From assembly GCF_007786475.1 (NCBI RefSeq), contig NZ_VNJJ01000001.1, positions 248,001-312,000 on the forward strand: DNA of 64,000 nt, in the 5' to 3' direction. The DNA comes from Cohnella terricola. Lineage in GTDB: Bacteria; Bacillota; Bacilli; Paenibacillales; Paenibacillaceae. This document shows positions 43,002 to 52,074 of the stretch, one piece after another. The first letter of the stretch is position 1, and every line of letters begins with the position of its first letter. The notes beneath the pieces are model-generated. The model searched no databases and had not been told where the DNA came from. It saw nothing but the letters and a program-made list of their open reading frames with translations. The translations under genes and the position numbers were made by a program.

Positions 43002-43775
43002 ATGCGCTTGAAAGATAAAGTTACGCTAATTACCGGCGCCGGTTCAGGTATCGGACGCAGCTCAGCGCTCTTGTTTGCCAAGGAAGGAGCGATCGTTGCC
43101 GTTAACGATTTGGATGCGGCGAAGGCAGAGGAGACGGTCGGATTGATTCGGGAAGAAGGCGGGCAAGCATTCGCTGTGCGTGCTGATGTAACCGACCCCG
43201 CCGAAGCCGAAGAGATGGTCGGGTTAGTCAAGGAAAACAAAGGACGCATTGACGTGTTGTTCAATAATGCAGGGATTAGCGGCGTCGGCAGATTACATGA
43301 AATCGAACCGGATGCTTGGGAACGAGTCATGAACGTCAATATTCGGGGCGTCTATCTCCCCAGTAAATATGTGTTGCCGATTATGATGGAACAACGCGGT
43401 GGATCTATCATCCATATGTCGTCGTGCATTGCCGAAATCGGACTTGCCCAGCGCGCCTCGTATGCGGCGACGAAAGGAGCAGTCCTTGCGCTTGCAAAGT
43501 CGATGCAGGTTGACTACGCCCCCTATAACATTCGGGTAAATGCGATTTTGCCTGGTACAATTTTGACTCCGTTCGTGGAGAATTACTTGAAAACCTCATA
43601 CGACGACCCAGAGGCGGCAATTGCTTCTCTGAAGCGGCGTCAATTAAGCGGCGAGTTGGGACGCCCCGAGGATGTCGCAAAAGCGGCGTTGTTTCTAGCC
43701 TCGGACGAATCGGCGTTTATGATGGGTTCGCCGCTTTATATTGACGGCGGTGTCGTGTTCGGCAAGAACGCCTGA
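43002..43775 (+). CDS. SDR sugar dehydrogenase (L-fucose/L-rhamnose type)
   Basis: A 257-residue classical SDR: cofactor motif TGAGSGIGRS, NNAG in LFNNAGISG, serine in HMSSCIAEIG and catalytic YAATK near residue 155, with PG after it. It ends with YIDGGVVFGKNA. AAGGTGG precedes the ATG. In the operon it would oxidise the free sugar to its lactone, or oxidise the 2-keto-3-deoxy acid; a second SDR at 44732 takes the other step. Which does which is not readable. Confidence 0.83.
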   Translation: MRLKDKVTLITGAGSGIGRSSALLFAKEGAIVAVNDLDAAKAEETVGLIREEGGQAFAVRADVTDPAEAEEMVGLVKENKGRIDVLFNNAGISGVGRLHEIEPDAWERVMNVNIRGVYLPSKYVLPIMMEQRGGSIIHMSSCIAEIGLAQRASYAATKGAVLALAKSMQVDYAPYNIRVNAILPGTILTPFVENYLKTSYDDPEAAIASLKRRQLSGELGRPEDVAKAALFLASDESAFMMGSPLYIDGGVVFGKNA

Positions 43776-43825
43776 GCGGTTAGTAGAGATGTGGTCATAT
43801 GGGAGAAGGAGTTGGATAAAGAACG

Positions 43826-44719
43826 ATGAAGATACTCACGTTTCACAAGGGTCAAGGGACAGCGTTAGGGATACGTACCGATCGGGGAATCATCGATGTG
43901 GAGCAAGCGGCTGCAGCGTTCGGACTGCCGGCCCCCGCTACGTTGAAGGAAGTTCTCGCAGGGGGAGATGCGGCAAGAAGAGAGCTTGAGAGGTTGGTCG
44001 AGGCTGTCGGCACAGTTCAAGGCGATTGGCTGCTCGAGGAAGAACGAATCGTTTTCGCTCCGTGCGTTCCGGACCCGGGGAAGATCATTTGTGTAGGTCT
44101 TAATTACCGCAAGCATGCGGAAGAGACGAATGCCGCAATACCGAACTATCCGGTATTATTCAATAAATTCTCCAACACAATTGCCGCTCATGGCGACGAT
44201 ATCGAGATCCCGCGTACCACGTCGCAGCTCGATTACGAAGCCGAATTGATCATCGTCATCGGACAAAAGACGAAATATGTTTCCAAAGATGAAGCGCTGG
44301 ACCATGTTTTCGGCTACTGTTGCGTGAATGATCTGTCGGCGCGAGATTTGCAAATGCGTACCCCGCAGTGGATGCTGGGCAAGATTGGTGACGGCTTCAG
44401 TCCGATTGGACCTTACGTGGTGACGGCGGACGAGGTTGGCAATCCAAACCAGCTGGCCATCCGCTCAATCGTTAATGGCGAAGTTCGCCAGCAATCGAAT
44501 ACGTCGGATATGATTTTCCCGTGCGATGAGATTGTCAGTTATATTTCGCAGCATCTGACGTTGGAGCCAGGCGACTTGATTCTGACCGGCACGCCCGAAG
44601 GGGTTGTGCTCGGCTATCCTCCGGAGAAGCAAGTGTACCTGAAGCCTGGAGATATCGTAACCATTGAGATAGAGAAGCTTGGCGCGTTGACGAACCGATT
44701 CGTCGCGGAAGCGCAATAG
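43826..44719 (+). CDS. FAH family 2,4-diketo-3-deoxy-sugar-acid hydrolase
   Basis: A 297-residue fumarylacetoacetase-family enzyme. KIICVGLNYRKHAEETN near residue 92 and LDYEAELIIVIGQ provide the metal-binding glutamates, with VNDLSARDLQ and ILTGTPEGVVLG further along. Family members in non-phosphorylative L-fucose and L-rhamnose pathways split the diketo acid to pyruvate and lactate. The ribosome binding site AAGGAG is rather far (about 17 bases) from the ATG at 43826. Confidence 0.86.
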   Translation: MKILTFHKGQGTALGIRTDRGIIDVEQAAAAFGLPAPATLKEVLAGGDAARRELERLVEAVGTVQGDWLLEEERIVFAPCVPDPGKIICVGLNYRKHAEETNAAIPNYPVLFNKFSNTIAAHGDDIEIPRTTSQLDYEAELIIVIGQKTKYVSKDEALDHVFGYCCVNDLSARDLQMRTPQWMLGKIGDGFSPIGPYVVTADEVGNPNQLAIRSIVNGEVRQQSNTSDMIFPCDEIVSYISQHLTLEPGDLILTGTPEGVVLGYPPEKQVYLKPGDIVTIEIEKLGALTNRFVAEAQ

Positions 44720-44731
44720 GAGGCAGACTGC

Positions 44732-45508
44732 ATGAGCTTACAACAGAAGACTGCCATCGTTACGGGGTCAACAAGCGGCATTGGCGAGGCGACTGCAAGG
44801 GCGTTAGCCGCAGAGGGGATTCGAGTGATCGTGACCGGTCGGAACGCGGAACGGGGCAATCGCATAATCGAAGAGATTAACGCCAACGGATCGGAAGCGT
44901 TGTTTGTGCAAGGCGACTTATCCGACAGAAATATGCCAATACGGCTCGTTGATATGGCGCAACGGGAGTGGGGCCGGCTGGACATGATCGTCAACAATGC
45001 CGCACTCGTCTGCAACAAACCGATCGAATCCGTGACGCATGGGGATTGGGATCGGCTGTTCGAAGTAAATGTGAAAGCCGGATTTTTTCTCGTCCAAGCG
45101 GCACTTCCGCTGCTGCGGGAAACAAAAGGCAATATCGTGAACGTTAGTTCGATCAATGGCTTATTAAACGATAAGAATAACCTTGTCTACGATGTGATGA
45201 AAGCAGCGCTAAACCATATGACGCGAGGACTGGCGATGGAATTGCGCGGAGAGGGTATTCGCGTCAATGCTTTGCTGCCCGCGGGAGTGGCGACGCCGCT
45301 GCTTGACCAATGGCTGACGCAGGCCCTTGGCAGCGCGGAACAAGCGAAGAGCATTGCGCAAGAGTTGATGGATGCGCCGAACGTGGGGAAGCCGTGGCAA
45401 ATCGCGGATGCCGTCTTATTCCTGCTTAGCGACCGGGCTTCTTGGATAAACGGAGCCGTTATTCCGATTGAAGGCGGCTATTCCATCGGCCACCCGGCCG
45501 CAGACTAA
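44732..45508 (+). CDS. SDR 2-keto-3-deoxy-sugar-acid dehydrogenase-like
   Basis: A 258-residue SDR with TGSTSGIGEA, VNNAAL, the serine in NVSSINGLL and a catalytic YDVMK near residue 153, where the usual S or T before Lys is Met. GGAGG lies 8 bases before the ATG. Placed after the FAH hydrolase, it may oxidise 2-keto-3-deoxy-L-fuconate (or rhamnonate) to the 2,4-diketo acid. Assignment between this and 43002-43775 is inference. Confidence 0.82.
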   Translation: MSLQQKTAIVTGSTSGIGEATARALAAEGIRVIVTGRNAERGNRIIEEINANGSEALFVQGDLSDRNMPIRLVDMAQREWGRLDMIVNNAALVCNKPIESVTHGDWDRLFEVNVKAGFFLVQAALPLLRETKGNIVNVSSINGLLNDKNNLVYDVMKAALNHMTRGLAMELRGEGIRVNALLPAGVATPLLDQWLTQALGSAEQAKSIAQELMDAPNVGKPWQIADAVLFLLSDRASWINGAVIPIEGGYSIGHPAAD

Positions 45509-45523
45509 GAGGGGACGATGATC

Positions 45524-47452
45524 ATGATAGATCAAGAGACAACGAGACGGGTACGGATTACGGCGACGCAACGGCATGTTCCGCCGAAATGGGCGATTCT
45601 GCAGCGTAGACTGTTTGAGCTTCTGGATTCGGCGTCGCAGGAATTCATTGCCCGATACGTTCGAGAGGATGGAACGCTCATCTGGAGGCGAGATTGGCCT
45701 GGGATGGACGGATCCGACGATCCATACGAGGGATTTCAAAACCTGGCGCTGCTGTATGCGTTGGGGGGCCATCCGTCTTTGCATGCGGAATCACGGCGCA
45801 TCTGGGACGGAATCACCTGGCAATGGACGGAATATGGTCAACTCCATCGGGAGTTCGATGCCTACTACGATTGGATGCACCACGGAGAAGGGTCGTTATT
45901 TACCTACTTTTTGGGCTTGGCCGGCCCGGCGACACTAAAGGATCGCCAGCGGGCGGTTCGATTCGCAAGGATGTATACGGGGGAAGACGAAGAGTCCCCC
46001 AACTATGATCCCGTTCGCAAGCTCATCCGTTCGCCGCTAACGGGCAGTCGTGGTCCGCGATTCGAAGTGACCGCCGAAGATTGGTCTACCCATCGGGGAA
46101 TTCTCGACGCGTACCTGGCTCCTTACGAAGATATCCCCGGAGTTGATTTCGAATCGATGAAGTGCGCGTGGTCGGATGACGAAATCTACGCGCATGTGTT
46201 GCGGTTGATGAATGAGCGAATGAATAAAGGCGATGTGCCGCTCAATCTTAACGCGACCGGGCTTGTTGCACATGCCTATCTCCACACCAGCGATCCGGCC
46301 TTCCGAAGATGGGTTCAAGATTATTTCGAGGCTTGGGAGCAGCGCGCGGAGCGTAATGGCGGCGTTGTCCCGGATAATGTCGGGCTGACGGGGGAGATCG
46401 GCGAGCACAATGAGGGGAAATGGTGGGGCGGTTACTACGGGTGGCGCTGGCCGCACGGATTCATGACCATTATCGAGCCGATTGTGAATGCGAGCATGAA
46501 CGCCGCGCTGCTGTCGGGCAGCATGAAGCCGCTCCGGTTCGCCCGTCAGCAGCTTGATTTGAACTGGGAACTGCGGCAGGAGAGGGAAGGCAAACAGCTG
46601 GTTCCATACAAGCATTTCGATTCGGGATGGACCGATTATCGTGAAGCTCCCTCCCAGTATGCTGTGTATTTATGGAGCATGTCGATGCAGGACGAGGACC
46701 TGGAGCGAATCGAACGCATTCCGCAGACACACGACTGGAGCGACATCATCGTACCGCAGACATCGGGCAAAGACAAACGAACCGGACGCGAGACGAAGCA
46801 TTATGTCGGCAATACGTTGCCGTGGTTCCAGTATGTGCAAGGCAAGCTGCCGGATTACCCGGAGAGGATATTGGAAGCTAACGAACGATTGATCGCGCAG
46901 CAGCTTGAACGAATGCGGTCTCCGCAGGGAGACCCGTTAAATTGGACAGAATCGTATCATGAAAATGATTTCTCAAGCATTCACATCTGGCAGGAAGTGT
47001 GTCCTGTCTACATGGAGAGTCTCGTTCAACTTACGCTCGGCGCGCCAATGCCGATATCCCACGGTGGACTTCTGCATGGCCGATTCCGTTATTTCGATGC
47101 TGAACATCGCCGTCCAGGTTTGCCGCTAGACGTAGCGGCTCTTGTCGAGCGTCTTGATGCGGATGGGGCCAATCTGCATCTAGTTAATACAAACGTTTCC
47201 GAAACCCGAATCGTGGTTGTGCAGGGCGGCACATTCGGCGAGCATCGTATAGACAGCGTCATTGAAGACAGCGACAGCGTTCGCGAAATCGACGTTGGTG
47301 ATCGTTGGCTCGAAGTTGAACTGCCGCCGGGGACATCCGTCCGATTGCAGGTCGGGATGAGCCGCTATGCGTATGACCCGACGTATGAGACACCATGGTC
47401 TAACAGCAGTCAAGCAGCCGACTTGTTGCGTGGTCGGTCATTGAGCGAATAA
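45524..47452 (+). CDS. Unassigned 642-residue helical protein, glycan-related by context
   Basis: I do not recognise this family. The protein is soluble with no signal peptide. Regularly spaced aromatic helices such as GFQNLALLYALGGHP, FDAYYDWMHHGEGSLFTYF, and KWWGGYYGWRWPHGF suggest an (alpha/alpha) toroid like many glycoside hydrolases or lyases. The last ~120 residues look like a beta-sandwich. GAGGGG at 45509-45514 favours the ATG at 45524 over 45518. As the last gene of the L-fucose/L-rhamnose-type operon it may release the sugar from a small glycan or carry out a missing pathway step. No function is assigned. Confidence 0.75.
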   Translation: MIDQETTRRVRITATQRHVPPKWAILQRRLFELLDSASQEFIARYVREDGTLIWRRDWPGMDGSDDPYEGFQNLALLYALGGHPSLHAESRRIWDGITWQWTEYGQLHREFDAYYDWMHHGEGSLFTYFLGLAGPATLKDRQRAVRFARMYTGEDEESPNYDPVRKLIRSPLTGSRGPRFEVTAEDWSTHRGILDAYLAPYEDIPGVDFESMKCAWSDDEIYAHVLRLMNERMNKGDVPLNLNATGLVAHAYLHTSDPAFRRWVQDYFEAWEQRAERNGGVVPDNVGLTGEIGEHNEGKWWGGYYGWRWPHGFMTIIEPIVNASMNAALLSGSMKPLRFARQQLDLNWELRQEREGKQLVPYKHFDSGWTDYREAPSQYAVYLWSMSMQDEDLERIERIPQTHDWSDIIVPQTSGKDKRTGRETKHYVGNTLPWFQYVQGKLPDYPERILEANERLIAQQLERMRSPQGDPLNWTESYHENDFSSIHIWQEVCPVYMESLVQLTLGAPMPISHGGLLHGRFRYFDAEHRRPGLPLDVAALVERLDADGANLHLVNTNVSETRIVVVQGGTFGEHRIDSVIEDSDSVREIDVGDRWLEVELPPGTSVRLQVGMSRYAYDPTYETPWSNSSQAADLLRGRSLSE

Positions 47453-47470
47453 GATTATCAAGGGGCATTT

Positions 47471-47513
47471 AGGTTCCTGATCTGCTTTTTCCGGCAGAGC
47501 AGGAACCTTTTTG
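47471..47513 (+). terminator. Terminator of the sugar oxidation operon
   Basis: AGGTTCCTG (47471-47479) pairs with CAGGAACCT (47500-47508) and TCTGC with GCAGA inside, around a TTTTTCCG loop, followed by TTTTTG. It is nearly the same as the degenerate hairpin at 17945-17980. Confidence 0.85.
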
Positions 47514-47542
47514 TTATTCAATATGCTTATCTTAAACGCGAT

Positions 47543-47596
47543 GTAACAACTTGTTTACAAGATTGCCGGAAGTTGATCACATGTATCTTCTATACT
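47543..47596 (+). promoter_or_regulatory. Candidate operator and -10 for the importer/two-component operon
   Basis: ACAACTTGTTTACAA (47546-47560) matches 12 of 15 bases with ACAATTTGTCCACAA upstream of the hydrolase gene at 18121. GTAACA-N5-TTTACA spacing (11-base period) is like OmpR/PhoP-type half-sites. TATACT at 47591-47596 lies 40 bases after the TTGT, exactly as at the other promoter. The operon encodes an OmpR-type regulator, so autoregulation is plausible. Confidence 0.45.
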
Positions 47597-47638
47597 CAAT
47601 AGAGTTAAGTGATTCAATGATGTGGAGGCGGTAATCGT

Positions 47639-49096
47639 ATGAAAAAAATATCAATGTTTATTGTACTTTGTTTGCTTATTGTCGTATTCACAGGCTGCAG
47701 CAGTGCGGGCGGTGAAGGGGGAACGGTCAACGGAATTACACATACTCCCACTAAACAGCCAAGTGCTCCAACGCAAGCAACGAAGCCTGCTTCGATGCCT
47801 TCGCCTGATCCGAAAAAACAGAGCACATTAGTATTCAGTATGTACAAGCGGGATTCGTATTTTGAGACAGCAGCTAAAGCCTATGAGAAAGAGCATCCCA
47901 ATACCAAAATCGACTTGAATTACATCGTTGAAAATACAGGCGAGGATGTATCAAGAGCCAAGCAGGAGAAATTCAAGTCCGCGATGATCGCGGAATTTCT
48001 AAATGGCAAAGGTCCAGACCTGGTGGTAATGGATGAATTGCCTGCCGATAAATATATCGCCAAAGGGTTGCTTGCGAATGTAGGGGATATGATGAAGGGC
48101 GACACCTCTTTCAAAAAAGAGAATTATTATATGAACATATTGGATAGCTTGCAGACAAGCGAGGGCGGATTGTACATGCTTCCCTTGTCGTTTTCCTTAC
48201 ACACGTTGACGGGGGATCAGCAGTTATTAGAGCAGTCGGGTGTCCGCATGAATGACCAGTCGTGGACCTGGAAGGAATTTCTTGATACGATTCAGCAGTT
48301 GACAGCCAAGCAAGACGACCGTTACGGATTTATGGCATTTGATGAGAATAAGTTATTGCTGGATATGGCCAGAACAGACTACAACCGACTTGTAGATGCC
48401 GCTAACCGTACCGCTCGCTTTGACTCGGACCTCTTCCTGGGTATGCTGGAGCAGATTAAACAGATGAAAGGCAAAACGGTCCTGTACTACGGGAAAGATC
48501 TAAAGCAGACAGATGGTTCAAAAGGTTTCCCAATCTATTTTGGTGAAAATGAGCTTCTCACGCCGTTTCAATATTTTCACTATGTTGCTAATAAGCAAGA
48601 GTCTGGAGATCATTCGACTGCTTTTTATGAAAAACCCAAAGCGGAGGGGCAGCAGCCGGGAGGTTATTTTGAACCGCGACTAAAGATTGCCATTCATGCA
48701 AAGTCTTCGCTGCAGCCGGAGGCATGGGATTTTCTCAAATTTCTGATGTCCGGTGAAGCGAGCGCAGCAGCAGCATGGGGGGCCAATGATCTGACCTATA
48801 AGGGGCAGGGATTCAACGGAACTTTTCCGATATCCAAGTCCCTATATGCAGCCAAGACGAATAACATGGTGCAGGCCGGCCCCCTTCAAATGCTGGAGGG
48901 CGGTCCTGTGGAGATCACAGAGAAGGATTTGAAGAAACTGGATTCGCTGATCGAAAGCGCCAACAAAGCGATATTTGACGGAGAGATTTTACAGATTATG
49001 GCGAAGGAGTCTCCCGCCTACTTCCATGGGCAGAAATCCTCCCAAGAGGTCGCAAGGATAATTCAGAACAAAGTCACTACGTATCTGAATGAATAG
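47639..49096 (+). CDS. Sugar-type ABC binding lipoprotein
   Basis: A 485-residue SBP_bac_1-like protein. The signal ends in lipobox FTGC near residue 20, with a Gly/Thr/Pro linker after it. KSAMIAEFLNGKGPDLVVMDE and PEAWDFLKFLMSGEASAAAAW are typical of CUT1 binding proteins. GGAGGCGG precedes the ATG. Its 8-base overlap with the permease gene and the tight downstream spacing show a single operon up to 55368. The ligand is not readable. Confidence 0.86.
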   Translation: MKKISMFIVLCLLIVVFTGCSSAGGEGGTVNGITHTPTKQPSAPTQATKPASMPSPDPKKQSTLVFSMYKRDSYFETAAKAYEKEHPNTKIDLNYIVENTGEDVSRAKQEKFKSAMIAEFLNGKGPDLVVMDELPADKYIAKGLLANVGDMMKGDTSFKKENYYMNILDSLQTSEGGLYMLPLSFSLHTLTGDQQLLEQSGVRMNDQSWTWKEFLDTIQQLTAKQDDRYGFMAFDENKLLLDMARTDYNRLVDAANRTARFDSDLFLGMLEQIKQMKGKTVLYYGKDLKQTDGSKGFPIYFGENELLTPFQYFHYVANKQESGDHSTAFYEKPKAEGQQPGGYFEPRLKIAIHAKSSLQPEAWDFLKFLMSGEASAAAAWGANDLTYKGQGFNGTFPISKSLYAAKTNNMVQAGPLQMLEGGPVEITEKDLKKLDSLIESANKAIFDGEILQIMAKESPAYFHGQKSSQEVARIIQNKVTTYLNE

Positions 49097-49970
49097 ATCT
49101 TGGGTTCGGCGCTGGCTGCGCAAGGACGGGATAGCGGCCATCCCGTTCCTTGCGCCAAGCCTTGCTGGCTTTTGCTTGTTTTTTGCCGTCCCGCTTGCAA
49201 TGAGTTTTTATTATTCCTTTTTTGACCGGGTGACGGACGGCACATTTGTTGGACTTGGCAACTATAGGGAACTGCTGGGCAGCAGTTCCTTCCGCAAGGC
49301 GACAGGCAATACTTTGCTCTTTTCAGGAGTTGGCGTTCCTTTGTTGATTTTGTTGTCTCTGGGGCTTGCGCTCCTGTTCAACCGCCAGCTATGGCTGAAA
49401 AGCGCGATGAAAACGGCAGTTGTACTGCCCTTGGTCGTGCCGATTGCTTCGATTGTCATGATCACGCAGATATTCATTGACTGGAACGGTGTTCTGAACG
49501 CCTGGCTATATCGGCTGGATTTACCGCGTGTTGACTGGCTCAACTCGGATGGAGCATGGACGGTCATCCTTCTGATTTACGTATGGAAAAATATAGGCTA
49601 TAACATGATCTTGTTTTTGGCCGGATTGCAGACGATTCCGCGAAGCTATTACGAAACGGCACGAATGGAGGGAGCCGGCAGCATCCGTCAATTTTGGGGA
49701 ATTACGCTTGTTTACTTGACGCCAACCCTATTTTTCGTCGTTCTGATTTCGCTTGTTAATTCGTTTAAAGTTTTTCGGGAGACGTATCTGCTGGCAGGGG
49801 CTTATCCGTATGACCGTCTTTATATGATTCAGCATTATATGAACAACATGTTTTTTTCTCTGGATATTCAGAAGCTGTCAACAGCAGCCATTCTTATGGT
49901 TGGGTTTATCGTCATTTTGATGTCCGGATTATTAAAGATTGAACATCGATTTCTGGAAAATATAGAGTAG
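49089..49970 (+). CDS. CUT1 ABC permease (MalF-like)
   Basis: A 293-residue permease. MSFYYSFFDRVTDG after the first helix and the coupling loop IPRSYYETARMEGAGSIRQF are typical of MalF/UgpA-type subunits, here with E-T-A-R-M-E-G in place of the commoner E-A-A-x-I-D-G. It overlaps the binding protein gene by 8 bases with no obvious separate ribosome binding site. Confidence 0.86.
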   Translation: MNRSWVRRWLRKDGIAAIPFLAPSLAGFCLFFAVPLAMSFYYSFFDRVTDGTFVGLGNYRELLGSSSFRKATGNTLLFSGVGVPLLILLSLGLALLFNRQLWLKSAMKTAVVLPLVVPIASIVMITQIFIDWNGVLNAWLYRLDLPRVDWLNSDGAWTVILLIYVWKNIGYNMILFLAGLQTIPRSYYETARMEGAGSIRQFWGITLVYLTPTLFFVVLISLVNSFKVFRETYLLAGAYPYDRLYMIQHYMNNMFFSLDIQKLSTAAILMVGFIVILMSGLLKIEHRFLENIE

Positions 49971-49989
49971 CAGGAGAGGGAGGAAAATC

Positions 49990-50862
49990 ATGATATTCGC
50001 ACGCAATCTCTCCCGCCTTATGCTCTTATTGCTCACAGGGCTTGTAGCTGCAGCCATGATGCTGCCGATTCTGCTTACGGTAACCAACTCGCTGATGACA
50101 GAGGGAGAGCTGAGCTTTAATTACAGCTTATTGGGTGTTGTGACGGAAGCATCGGCTCAAGCGAAATTTGTCAATTTGAAGTTGATTCCGGACTGGGTCA
50201 CATTGAGCCAGTATGCGAAGCTGCTGGATTCAACGCCTAAATTTCTGCAGATGTTCTGGAACTCGATAAAGCTTGTTGTCCCGATTGTAGCCGGACAAAC
50301 TGCGGTCGCCACGCTTGCGGCCTACGCCTTTGCCAGGCTTCGCTTCAAGGGGCGTGATGTATTGTTCATGGTATATTTGATTACCATGGTGCTGCCTTTT
50401 CAGGTTACACTGGTTCCCAATTACCTGATGATTGAACGGCTTGGCCTAATGAATACTTCAGGAGCGGTGATTTTGCCAGGGGTGTTCGGCGTGTTCGGTA
50501 TATTTATGATCCGTCAGTTTATGGCAAGTCTGCCGTTTGTTTATACGGAAGCGGCGAGAATGGATGGTGCGGGACATGGCCGGATTTTTTGGGAGATTAT
50601 TTTGCCGTTGACAAAACCCGGTTTGGCGGCACTAGTCATTTTGCTGTTCGTAGATTACTGGAATATGGTTGAGCAGCCGCTTATTTTTTTGAAGGAAGAG
50701 TTCGATTACCCGTTATCGCTATATTTGGCTTATATTCAGGAATCGGAGCGGGGTGTCGTTTTTGCTGCTTCTGTACTGTATATGACTCCAATGGTGCTGC
50801 TGTTTCTGTATGCCGAATCGTATTTGGTTGAAGGAATCGAGCATTCCGGCATCAAGGGGTAG
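49990..50862 (+). CDS. CUT1 ABC permease (MalG-like)
   Basis: A 290-residue permease. The coupling loop FVYTEAARMDGAGHGRIF and C-terminus YLVEGIEHSGIKG are MalG-like. A GGAGAGGGAGG site precedes the ATG. An unusually long extracellular segment follows the first helix (about 60 residues), including SLLGVVTEASAQAKFVNLKL. With the preceding two genes it forms an importer that lacks its own ATPase. Confidence 0.86.
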   Translation: MIFARNLSRLMLLLLTGLVAAAMMLPILLTVTNSLMTEGELSFNYSLLGVVTEASAQAKFVNLKLIPDWVTLSQYAKLLDSTPKFLQMFWNSIKLVVPIVAGQTAVATLAAYAFARLRFKGRDVLFMVYLITMVLPFQVTLVPNYLMIERLGLMNTSGAVILPGVFGVFGIFMIRQFMASLPFVYTEAARMDGAGHGRIFWEIILPLTKPGLAALVILLFVDYWNMVEQPLIFLKEEFDYPLSLYLAYIQESERGVVFAASVLYMTPMVLLFLYAESYLVEGIEHSGIKG

Positions 50863-50887
50863 GATGTTATAGAAAAGGGGGTGTAGA

Positions 50888-52054
50888 ATGGAGGTTCTGC
50901 TGAGTTCGGGAAAGCGAAATACTCGCAAGCGTATTGTGGTTGTCATTGCAAGCTTGTTTTTTGGCATACTTCTTTTCTGGACATTATTTAGCAACATGCT
51001 GATTGGACTGACATTGCCAAGAGTTGTTACGGAGGCGCCAACACCAGGCTCGCTGGATGTGAACTTTCAAGGCACATCCAGCCTACGGCCTGTATTGGAG
51101 GTGGAATTGTTTAACCATTCAGGGGAAAAGCCGACAGAGATTCTGGCACGCGAAGGCGATGTTGTGCAGAAAGGGCAATTGTTGGTGAGGTATGATCGTA
51201 CCGCAAAGGAGCAGCAGTTAGAACTGGAGCAGAATGCGCTGCAAAAGCTGAAACTTGGCTCTAAGCAGCTTCAGGATGACTATAAGCTGGCAGCGCGTGG
51301 AGAGGATGTTGCAGCAATCGAAGCGGCTCGGAATGCTTTGGAAAGCTTAAAGTTGGATCTTTCCGCACAGGAGAAGCGGATTCAGATGCTGCAAACGGAG
51401 CTGACGGATCGAACAGAGCTTAGAGCGCCTTTCGCAGGCAGGGTCACATCTGTGCTTGCAATCGAAAATATACCTTCCAATGGGGCGGATATTCGGCTCT
51501 TGGATACGGAGCGCGGCATGCAATTCGACATTCGGATCCCGGCCGATATGGCTGCTGAATGGATGGAGGGCGACGCGATCAAAGTACGTACACTTGGAAA
51601 GGAAAGTCGTCTGGTAGAAGGACGGATTACGAAAATGGAGGCAGACAGCGGGAATGAAAGCAACATGCCGGAGGAGAGCGCTGCAATGAATATACCGGCA
51701 TCAGAGGAACGGCAGGCCGCTAAAGAGATGGTGCAGGTTCAGATAAGGATAACCGACAAATCGCTGCGCGCAGGGAATCGGGTGCAAGTCGAGTTGACCC
51801 AGTCGGCAGGCGGTGATACGTTAATATTGTCGCGCAAAGCGGTGCATCAGGATCGGAACGGCTTTTATGTGTTTGCGGTTCAGAGCAGGCCCGGTCCGCT
51901 TGGCAATCAGTTCTATGTCTCCAAGAACTATGTGACCGTTATCGGCGAGGATGATCAGAGTACGGCCATTGCCCAGGAATTTTGGCTCGAGGAAACTGAA
52001 ATCATTGTTGAAAGCAGCGAACCGCTGGAGGACGGTCAGCGCGTTCGATATTAA
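50888..52054 (+). CDS. HlyD-like membrane fusion protein
   Basis: A 388-residue protein with one N-terminal membrane helix (about residues 17-40) and the rest outside. ILAREGDVVQKGQLLVRYD is the first lipoyl half, followed by a coiled-coil hairpin of about residues 105-175 (rich in Leu, Glu, Lys, Gln). ELRAPFAGRVTSV is the second half, and a beta-barrel/membrane-proximal part follows with LRAGNRVQVELTQS. This is the YknX/MacA-like adaptor architecture, normally tied to exporters. Here it sits between sugar permeases and a two-component system. AAGGGGGTG precedes the ATG. Confidence 0.83.
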   Translation: MEVLLSSGKRNTRKRIVVVIASLFFGILLFWTLFSNMLIGLTLPRVVTEAPTPGSLDVNFQGTSSLRPVLEVELFNHSGEKPTEILAREGDVVQKGQLLVRYDRTAKEQQLELEQNALQKLKLGSKQLQDDYKLAARGEDVAAIEAARNALESLKLDLSAQEKRIQMLQTELTDRTELRAPFAGRVTSVLAIENIPSNGADIRLLDTERGMQFDIRIPADMAAEWMEGDAIKVRTLGKESRLVEGRITKMEADSGNESNMPEESAAMNIPASEERQAAKEMVQVQIRITDKSLRAGNRVQVELTQSAGGDTLILSRKAVHQDRNGFYVFAVQSRPGPLGNQFYVSKNYVTVIGEDDQSTAIAQEFWLEETEIIVESSEPLEDGQRVRY

Positions 52055-52074
52055 ATAAATAATGAGGGATTGCG

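Noticed and set aside
45524-47452. Assigning the unassigned protein as the missing L-fuconate dehydratase
   Set aside because: It shows no enolase-superfamily or IlvD/EDD motifs (no KxK metal-site pattern or Fe-S cysteines).
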